A stretch of DNA of 19,622 nt, taken from Desulfarculales bacterium UBA702. GTDB taxonomy: Bacteria; Desulfobacterota; Syntrophobacteria; Syntrophobacterales; Syntrophobacteraceae. A model generated the notes under the pieces. That model was not told where the DNA came from, ran no database searches, and was given only the letters and a program-made list of their open reading frames with translations. Shown here piece after piece: positions 14,504 through 19,622 of the stretch. The first letter of the stretch is position 1, and every line of letters begins with the position of its first letter. Position numbers and translations under genes: made by a program. The stretch is from assembly GCA_002298165.1 (NCBI GenBank), contig DBMI01000036.1, positions 1 through 19,622 on the forward strand. The letters run 5' to 3'.

Positions 14504-16030
14504 ATGATCGCCAAAACCTATACATGCAGTCTTCTGGGAATAGATGCAGTAGCCGTAGAGGTGGAAGTGGATATCTCTTCGGGGCTGCCCTATTTCGCGA
14601 CGGTTGGATTGCCTGATAGTATCGTGCGTGAGAGCAAGGATCGGGTCAAGGCTGCGCTTCAGAATTCCGGGTATGCTTTTCCGATGGAGCGGATAACTGT
14701 AAACCTTGCACCTGCCAGCCTGAAAAAGGAGGGGGCGGGGTTTGATCTGCCGATAGCTGTCGGGATATTGGCTGCGACAGGGGCGGTTGATTACAAGAAA
14801 GCAGAGGCAGTGGTAATGGCGGGCGAACTGTCGCTTGACGGGCGGGTGAAGCCTGTTGCCGGATGCCTTCCAATGTCGATACTGGCACGAGATGCCGGTT
14901 ATAGGGAACTTATCGTTCCTGCGGAAAACGCCCGCGAGGCCGCGGTAATCGATTCCGTTTCGGTACGGCCTGTGAAACACCTCTCGGAGGTTGTGGAGTT
15001 TCTGAACGGCCGAAGCGAAATAGTTCCATTCAAAGTGGATCACGACAGCATCTGGAACTGTGAAAGATCGGAAGAGTGCGATTTTGAGGATGTCAAAGGC
15101 CAGGAACTCGCAAAGCGCGGCCTGGAGGTTGCGGCGGCGGGCGCTCATAACCTGTTGATGATAGGTCCTCCAGGGGCCGGCAAGACGATGCTCGCGCAGC
15201 GCATCTCTTCCATACTGCCCCCGCTCAGCTTCGAGGAAGCGCTGGAGACGTCCAAAGTTTTCAGCGTGGCGGGCATGCTTCACGGTGCACCGTTGATTGT
15301 CAACCGGCAATTTCGCTCGCCCCACCACACGATATCGGATGCCGGCCTTGTCGGAGGAGGGCACATACCGCGTCCCGGAGAGGTGAGCCTCGCGCATAAC
15401 GGGGTTCTTTTCCTCGATGAGTTCCCGGAATTTCGGCGAAACGTGCTCGATTTATTGCGGCAGCCCCTCGAAGACGGACAGGTAACCATTGCCCGAGCCG
15501 CCATGGCCCTCACATACCCAGCCAGGTTCATGCTGGTTGCCGCAATGAATCCCTGTCCATGCGGGTATTCGGGCCACGCCGCAAAGCCCTGCACCTGCTC
15601 TCCGGGCCTGACTCAAAAATACAGGGGCAGAATTTCCGGGCCGATACTCGATCGAATCGATCTCCACATAGATGTACCTTCCGTCGAGTACGAAAAGCTC
15701 CGCTCCGAGGGAGGCGCTGAAAAGTCATCATCGGTTCGCGAGCGTGTCGCCAGGGCCAGAAAAATTCAGCTCGAACGGCTCTCCGGCGAAGGGATTTATT
15801 CCAATGCGCAGATGAAGCCACGTCATATCAAAAAGTTCTGCAAACCGGACCCGGCCGGACAAAGCATCCTGGACCAGGCTGTTCGCCAGCTTGGACTTTC
15901 GGCGCGCGCCTACCACCGCATCCTCAAAGTAGCACGAACAATCGCCGACCTCGAAGGGGCCGGTAATATCGCCTCCAACGACCTGCTTGAGGCAATTCAG
16001 TACCGCACCCTGGACCGGAAGATGTTTTAA
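14504..16030 (+). CDS. comM: ComM/YifB Mg-chelatase-like AAA+ ATPase
   Basis: A 508-residue full-length ComM, the hexameric branch-migration helicase that promotes heteroduplex extension during natural transformation and recombination. The N-terminal ChlI-type domain (LGIDAVAVEVEVDISSGLP, VRESKDRVKAALQNSG) spans about residues 1-160. AAA+ Walker A GPPGAGKT is at 221-228, and Walker B VLFLDE at 301-306 follows PGEVSLAHNG. CPCGYSG and PCTC lie around 351-365, and the C-terminal Mg-chelatase domain (LSARAYHRILKVARTIADLEG) follows. AAAAGAGGA stands ten bases before ATG. A degenerate copy of its first 60 codons lies 1.9 kb upstream, with the acyltransferase gene between them. Symbol yifB is equally used. 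Confidence 0.95.
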   Translation: MIAKTYTCSLLGIDAVAVEVEVDISSGLPYFATVGLPDSIVRESKDRVKAALQNSGYAFPMERITVNLAPASLKKEGAGFDLPIAVGILAATGAVDYKKAEAVVMAGELSLDGRVKPVAGCLPMSILARDAGYRELIVPAENAREAAVIDSVSVRPVKHLSEVVEFLNGRSEIVPFKVDHDSIWNCERSEECDFEDVKGQELAKRGLEVAAAGAHNLLMIGPPGAGKTMLAQRISSILPPLSFEEALETSKVFSVAGMLHGAPLIVNRQFRSPHHTISDAGLVGGGHIPRPGEVSLAHNGVLFLDEFPEFRRNVLDLLRQPLEDGQVTIARAAMALTYPARFMLVAAMNPCPCGYSGHAAKPCTCSPGLTQKYRGRISGPILDRIDLHIDVPSVEYEKLRSEGGAEKSSSVRERVARARKIQLERLSGEGIYSNAQMKPRHIKKFCKPDPAGQSILDQAVRQLGLSARAYHRILKVARTIADLEGAGNIASNDLLEAIQYRTLDRKMF

Positions 16031-16058
16031 TACCCATTTGCCGGATGATACCTTAAAC

Positions 16059-16078
16059 GTGGGGAGCGCGCTCCCCAC
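16059..16078. repeat. Perfect 20-bp palindrome, repeat family member
   Basis: GTGGGGAGCGCGCTCCCCAC is a perfect palindrome. It is followed by ACCCCTCGCCGC, which matches the sequence after the left hairpin at 7729-7748. It lies 28 bases past the comM stop, so it may also act as a transcription or mRNA-decay barrier. Confidence 0.75.
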
Positions 16079-16109
16079 ACCCCTCGCCGCTGTGCGGCTT
16101 ATATTGCGC

Positions 16110-16150
16110 CGCGGCAACGCTCCGCGCCATGCGCGGGAGCAGTTGCCGCG
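16110..16150. repeat. Long imperfect hairpin (REP-like)
   Basis: Arms 16110-16127 and 16131-16150 pair over 18 bases with only two single-base bulges around a 3-base CAT loop. It directly follows the 20-bp palindrome and forms a mosaic element with it. Confidence 0.75.
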
Positions 16151-16381
16151 AGCGCCGATCCCGGTCTTGCGGGCCTAAAGGAGCTTGCGCGATAGGCCGA
16201 GATAAGGGGGGGGGACTCGTTCGAGCAGGATGCTCTCACCCGTGTCACAATCAGGGAGCAGCGGCGGACCGGTACGGCAGGGTGCACTTCGGCAAGTGCG
16301 GTATGCAGAAGAATAGATGTAGTAATGTCCAGATATTATAAACGCTGCACTGGTTATATTTATCGACTTTCGAATAAAGCC

Positions 16382-16411
16382 GCTACATTCGTAATGAAAA
16401 AGGTATATAAT
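16382..16411 (+). promoter_or_regulatory. Probable promoter of the alanine dehydrogenase gene
   Basis: A perfect TATAAT (16406-16411) has GCTACA 18 bases upstream (matches ACA of TTGACA). Transcription would start near 16418 and give a leader of about 45 bases with AGGAG before the ATG. Confidence 0.5.
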
Positions 16412-16462
16412 TCACGCGCCTGAGTTTTGATTCACATCTTTCGGCCTAGGAGTATATCTGAG

Positions 16463-17617
16463 ATGAAAATCGGCTGTCCCAAGGAGATCAAGAGCCAGGA
16501 ATTTCGGGTTGGGCTTATTCCCGCTGCCGTTAAGGCATATGTCGAAAACGGTCATGAGGTTTGTGTGGAAAAAGGTGCGGGAATGGGGGCCGCGATACCC
16601 GACGCTCAATACCAGGCGGCAGGCGCCAGAATCTGTGCGACCGCGGAAGAGGTTTGGAAGTGGGCGGAAATGATCGTAAAGGTAAAAGAGCCTCTTCCCG
16701 CCGAATATGACTTCATGAGGGCCGGGCAGCTCATCTATACCTATTTTCATTTCGCTGCCGACGAGAAGCTCACGCGGGCTTGCCTTGATAAGGAAATTAT
16801 CGCCCTTGCCTACGAAACGGTACAAAAGCCGGATGGGTCGCTGCCGCTGCTGAAACCGATGAGCGAAGTCGCGGGGCGAATGGCGCCTCTTATGGGTGCG
16901 TTTTATTTAGGAAAGCTTTACGGCGGGCGGGGACTTCTGGCAACCGGCGTGCCGGGAGTTTCTCCGGCCAACGTACTGATCATTGGCGGCGGGACCGTTG
17001 GGGGCAATGCCGCGAAAGTGGCCGCCGGACTTGGCGCCAGGGTAACGCTGCTCGATATTAATCTCGACACCCTCGAACACCTCGGCAACATCATGCCTGG
17101 AAACGTCTCCCCGATTTATGCGGACCCTTACACGCTTGACAAAAGCCTCAAGGAAGCTGACATAGTGATCGGGGCCGTCCTCATACCAGGCGCCAGGGCC
17201 CCTAAAATAATCAAGCGCGAGCACCTCAAAATAATGAAACCGGGTGCGGTTTTTGTCGATGTTGCAATCGACCAGGGCGGATGTTCCGAAACTTCCCACC
17301 CGACGACCCACGGTGATCCCATATACATAGAGGAAGGGATCATTCATTACTGTGTTGCCAATATGCCTGGAGCTTATGCGCGGACCTCGACGTTTGCCTT
17401 GAACAATCGCACGATCAAGTATGGGATGCGTCTTGCAAACCTGGGGGTCGAAGCTGCATGCGCCCAAGACACGGCTTTGATGAATGGGCTAAACATGTAT
17501 CGCGGGTTCATCACCTTCAAACCTGTTGCCGAAGTCTTTGGTTTGAATGCTTCTTACAGGCCGGCTTCCGAGGTCATTGCCTCCGGGGGCGCCGTGCCCG
17601 AAAAGAGTTCACTTTAA
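16463..17617 (+). CDS. ald: Alanine dehydrogenase
   Basis: A 384-residue NAD-dependent L-alanine dehydrogenase. It interconverts alanine and pyruvate plus ammonia, linking nitrogen and carbon metabolism. The family's key residues fall at their standard numbers: R15 (EFRVG), K75 (VKVKEP), H96 (YFHFA) and D270 (VDVAIDQGG). The Rossmann motif IGGGTVGGNAAKVA is at about residues 174-187. Typical Ald strings such as PGVSPANVLIIG, NMPGAYARTSTFALNN and the C-terminal NGLNMYRGFIT are present. The ATG at 16463 aligns with the standard MKIGCPKEIK start and has AGGAG ten bases upstream. A TTG twelve codons earlier is not needed. The C-terminus extends slightly beyond the usual length of about 370. Confidence 0.96.
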   Translation: MKIGCPKEIKSQEFRVGLIPAAVKAYVENGHEVCVEKGAGMGAAIPDAQYQAAGARICATAEEVWKWAEMIVKVKEPLPAEYDFMRAGQLIYTYFHFAADEKLTRACLDKEIIALAYETVQKPDGSLPLLKPMSEVAGRMAPLMGAFYLGKLYGGRGLLATGVPGVSPANVLIIGGGTVGGNAAKVAAGLGARVTLLDINLDTLEHLGNIMPGNVSPIYADPYTLDKSLKEADIVIGAVLIPGARAPKIIKREHLKIMKPGAVFVDVAIDQGGCSETSHPTTHGDPIYIEEGIIHYCVANMPGAYARTSTFALNNRTIKYGMRLANLGVEAACAQDTALMNGLNMYRGFITFKPVAEVFGLNASYRPASEVIASGGAVPEKSSL

Positions 17618-17634
17618 GGGAGCCGAATCGCCGG

Positions 17635-18018
17635 ATGGAGAAGAAGATCCGCGTACTTCATCTCTGGTATGATAAAGCCGAGGTCGAACGCTTCGTGCGG
17701 CAGATGGCGGAAACCGGTCTGGAATTCGAAGCTGCGCTGGTAAATTCCGAAACCGATTTCGCGTCTTCACTCATTAATAAGCAATTCGATATCGTCATTG
17801 CGGATGAGCGGGCGGATTTTACATTATCCGGTCCTGAGCACCTCTCGGCCCTTGACATCGCTTTGGAAATTGCTCCTGATGTGCCGTTCGTGGTTGTAGG
17901 CGAGCCGAAGTGCTTCTCTGATGCGGCTGAACCGTTCAAAGCGGGTCGCTTTAGAATCGAAAGGCAATCATTGGAGCTGCTGGGACCGCTTTTGCGGAAA
18001 CTCTTCATCGAAGAATAG
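17635..18018 (+). CDS. Stand-alone receiver-like protein, degenerate
   Basis: A 127-residue protein with a CheY-like alternation of strands and helices. KIRVLHLWYD (strand 1, D13), FEAALV (strand 2), FDIVIADERAD (strand 3 with D57 in the phospho-acceptor position) and VPFVVVGEP (strand 4) are visible. The usual paired acids after strand 1 are reduced to one Asp. The Thr/Ser after strand 4 is replaced, and the KP after strand 5 is missing. Either phosphorylation is weak or the domain works unphosphorylated. There is no output domain. It begins 17 bases after the ald stop, behind AAGGGAG, so it is probably cotranscribed with ald. No kinase gene is nearby. Confidence 0.7.
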   Translation: MEKKIRVLHLWYDKAEVERFVRQMAETGLEFEAALVNSETDFASSLINKQFDIVIADERADFTLSGPEHLSALDIALEIAPDVPFVVVGEPKCFSDAAEPFKAGRFRIERQSLELLGPLLRKLFIEE

Positions 18019-18453
18019 TGTGCCCGGCCTTCCATCGACCCATTTTTGTCAATGCGAAAGGCGCATGAGTCCGGCGAAGGGTTCGTGGCCGACAACTTAA
18101 GAGATTGGTGTAATTCCAGCAAAGCCCAACTGGTTGGTTGAGCACTGGTTGTAGCACGGTCTCCCGACCGTGCTACCGGCGCCGACCGAAGGTCTCCACT
18201 TTCTATCGGAAACAATTGGAGAACTACGGTCGAGGGCATGATGCGGTCAGGAGACATGAGCAAACAATTGTTCCGTTAAATTGCCGTCTATGTGCGAAAG
18301 ACCGGATCGACACTGACAGCGGTTGCCCCCTTCAACAGGGGCGCAGCACCGAGTTCAAAATAACGGGGGCTGGAGGCATCGCTTCCCAACTCTTTTCAAA
18401 TTTCCATTGGTATTTTTGAACCCGAATTCGTGTGAAACAAGGGTTTAGCGAAG
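18019..18453. other. Intergenic region with dispersed hairpin
   Basis: 435 bases with no convincing gene. A 93-codon plus-strand frame (18138-18419) begins inside the repeat hairpin region, and its composition is not protein-like. Besides the hairpin at 18151-18176 there is a small GCCCC / GGGGC hairpin near 18325-18342. I could not find a clear promoter for the gene at 18454. Confidence 0.6.
18151..18176. repeat. GTAGCACGGTC hairpin, dispersed repeat
   Basis: A perfect 11-bp stem, GTAGCACGGTC-TCCC-GACCGTGCTAC, is followed by a second small stem, GACC-GAA-GGTC (18183-18193). This sequence type recurs as an intergenic palindrome in various bacterial genomes (from memory). Only one copy is in this window. 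It could also terminate the ald transcription unit. Confidence 0.65.
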
Positions 18454-19284
18454 ATGGCCTCATCCGAACAGACTTTCCGGATAGAAGAAATAATCGACAA
18501 CCACATCCATGTCTGGACGGGTACTACATCGTTTGCCCCCCTGGCCGAAGTTCTAACCAGCGACAGGGAAATTCTGGTCGAAAATTTCCACTGTCCGGCA
18601 GGTGCCGGAATCACTACGGGCGACGCAATTCGCTCCTACCTTCTGTGCTATGCTCTCGAACGGGTCCGCGTCTCCATCCGCCCGAATCATTTCATACTTT
18701 TCAAAGAAGCCGAAACCGTCCAGGCTGTCCTCGAGGATTCTTTCGGAGTGGATCCGGGCATCGACGAGGACAGAATCATCGTGCCCTATCAGCATGAAGC
18801 CCTTGTTATTATGGTGAAGAGCATCTTCGGCAGGAGGTCATGGCCGGCAGTCTCTAAAGATATTGCGCCTTTCATGCAGCTTTTTTCCCGTGACGGCACG
18901 AAAGCAAAACCGGATCAGGATAGAATCATGAGGTATAAGACACTTGTCTGGCTGGTCTATCTGGTCATAGATATGGTCCGCAACGACCTGGGGTTATGTG
19001 AAAGCGGCATTGAAGTTGCGGTCAAGAAATTTCGCTCTTTGTTCGATCACGTCATTAAGGGCGATATTATAGATGAGGATTCGAGAAGGCCCGGTTTTGA
19101 GGGCGGCAAATGGGAAAATACACTCTTCGGCTGGCTCCAGGGTGAAGACTCAAAATCATTTGTTCTAAAACTTAAGCGGCAATTTAATTTCGAAAACAAA
19201 ATGGAGCATGCGAACAGGTACCTCCTGGCAGAACACAGAAAATGTGTTTTTGAGGAGGTTTTATCCCTCTTTCGTTGGCCATGA
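18454..19284 (+). CDS. Hypothetical protein, family not recognised
   Basis: A 276-residue, probably cytoplasmic protein of mixed alpha/beta character. No signal peptide is visible. One hydrophobic stretch (YKTLVWLVYLVIDMV, near residues 166-180) is bounded by charged residues and could be a buried helix or a single membrane segment. Notable segments are IIDNHIHVWTG near the start, IVPYQHEALVIMVKSIFG near 109-125, and a basic C-terminus (LKLKRQFNFENKMEHANRYLLAEHRK). I see no known catalytic motif. The ATG has only a weak AAGGG upstream. Codon use and GC resemble the neighbouring genes, so it is likely a real gene. It stands alone between two repeat-bearing spacers. Confidence 0.7.
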   Translation: MASSEQTFRIEEIIDNHIHVWTGTTSFAPLAEVLTSDREILVENFHCPAGAGITTGDAIRSYLLCYALERVRVSIRPNHFILFKEAETVQAVLEDSFGVDPGIDEDRIIVPYQHEALVIMVKSIFGRRSWPAVSKDIAPFMQLFSRDGTKAKPDQDRIMRYKTLVWLVYLVIDMVRNDLGLCESGIEVAVKKFRSLFDHVIKGDIIDEDSRRPGFEGGKWENTLFGWLQGEDSKSFVLKLKRQFNFENKMEHANRYLLAEHRKCVFEEVLSLFRWP

Positions 19285-19349
19285 TATGAAAGGGCCTTCC
19301 GGGAAACGCGTACCTGGATGTGTACCCAAAGGCGGAATGGACTCAATAA

Positions 19350-19377
19350 CGTCATTCCCGCGAAGGCGGGAATCCAG
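19350..19377. repeat. dRS3-like palindrome (VIPAKAGIQ repeat)
   Basis: The element begins CGTCATTCCCGC and ends GCGGGAATCCAG, with an 8-bp stem, ATTCCCGC-GAAG-GCGGGAAT (19354-19373). Its ends match the arms of the 113-bp element at 12412-12524. Read in the frame of the following nuclease it encodes NVIPAKAGIQ, the familiar translation of this repeat class. It ends 15 bases before the proposed GTG start. Confidence 0.85.
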
Positions 19378-19392
19378 GAAGGCTGGCCAGGT

Positions 19393-19622
19393 GTGGCGAA
19401 ACGGTTCTTTGTCTACATTATGGCAAACAGACGTAACGGTACGTTATACGTCGGTGTAACATCCAATCTGGTGCAAAGGGCATGGCATCACAAAGAGGAT
19501 GTGGTTGAAGGATTCACCAAGAAATACGGCGTTAAAATGCTCGTTTATTTCGAACCGCACGAAACTGCTGAATCTGCCATTACCCGTGAAAAGCAGCTCA
19601 AGAAATGGGAAAGAGCCTGGAA
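19393..19622 (+). CDS. GIY-YIG nuclease domain protein (3' end outside window)
   Basis: The frame is open to the window end and 76 residues are visible. FFVYIMANRRNGTLYVGVTSNLVQR contains the GIY-YIG signature as VYI...YVG, with the catalytic Tyr pair and the Arg of the following helix. HHKEDVVEGFTKKYGVKMLVYFE and AITREKQLKKWERAW are the conserved downstream segments of the small UPF0213/YhbQ-like subgroup, whose proteins are only about 85-100 residues. So only a few codons and the stop should be missing. I propose GTG 19393 as start, with AGGAAGG (19376-19382) ten bases upstream supplied by the end of the repeat. ATG 19420 would delete the first motif half. Confidence 0.85.
   Translation, partial: MAKRFFVYIMANRRNGTLYVGVTSNLVQRAWHHKEDVVEGFTKKYGVKMLVYFEPHETAESAITREKQLKKWERAW

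Larger units (their letters stand above)
16031..16462. other. Palindrome-rich spacer between comM and ald
   Basis: 432 bases without a supported gene. It contains the two palindromes listed separately, a third inverted repeat, GGCCTA (16172-16177) with TAGGCC (16193-16198), and a run of nine G (16206-16214). The left half is very GC-rich. The right half (about 16320-16420) turns AT-rich and carries the likely ald promoter. Confidence 0.7.

Noticed and set aside
17458..17634. Upstream extension of the receiver-like protein into the end of ald.
   Set aside because: It is an out-of-frame reading of conserved ald sequence; the ATG at 17635 starts the folded domain.
18138..18419. 93-codon frame downstream of the receiver-like gene.
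   Set aside because: It starts within a repeat hairpin and has an unconvincing composition; treated as intergenic.
1..19622. tRNA, rRNA, phage att sites or complete insertion sequences.
   Set aside because: I looked for tRNA-like cloverleafs ending in CCA, rRNA segments and transposase motifs and found none I could support.

Overview
The window looks like a piece of a chromosome from a strictly anaerobic, Desulfobacterota-like bacterium (Syntrophobacter/Syntrophus/Desulfobacterales style). This placement is inference. It rests on gene content (an oxygen-sensitive radical dehydratase/benzoyl-CoA-reductase-type enzyme with activases, and CoA-thioester beta-oxidation genes), on moderate-to-high GC, and on many GC-rich intergenic palindromes. 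No rRNA or tRNA gene is visible, so taxonomy cannot be fixed from the window.

Region 1 (1-10106) is a CoA-thioester catabolic locus. It begins with the 3' part of an AMP-forming acyl/aryl-CoA ligase. A convergent metallo-beta-lactamase-fold hydrolase follows, and its stop codon overlaps the ligase stop. Then comes a tightly spaced plus-strand operon (2565-10106): SCP-x-type thiolase, DUF35 Zn-ribbon/OB partner, HSD10-type 3-hydroxyacyl-CoA dehydrogenase, two subunits of the 2-hydroxyacyl-CoA dehydratase/benzoyl-CoA reductase family, a C_GCAxxG_C_C redox-type protein, and two different BadF/BadG/HgdC-type ATPase activases. The operon ends in a strong hairpin. Two dehydratase-like subunits plus two non-identical activases match the composition of ATP-dependent class I benzoyl-CoA reductases (BcrCBAD/BzdNOPQ). 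The gene order, the embedded Cys-rich protein and the thiolase/SDR neighbours do not match the classical benzoate operons. I infer an ATP-driven reductase or dehydratase that feeds a beta-oxidation-like module. The substrate is unknown.

Region 2 (10107-12888) is accessory. It holds a TumE/TumA-like toxin-antitoxin pair behind a near-consensus promoter that appears to give a leaderless toxin mRNA, a small secreted fibronectin-III protein on the minus strand, an isochorismatase-fold hydrolase, a 113-bp inverted-repeat element, and a decayed 5' fragment of a comM-like gene.

Region 3 (12889-18018) has a membrane acyltransferase-3 protein, intact comM (Mg-chelatase-like AAA+ ATPase), a palindrome-rich spacer, alanine dehydrogenase, and a small degenerate receiver-like protein.

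Region 4 (18019-19622) has a dispersed 'GTAGCACGGTC' hairpin, an unrecognised 276-residue protein, and a dRS3-like 'VIPAKAGIQ' palindrome directly in front of a GIY-YIG nuclease gene that runs off the end of the window.
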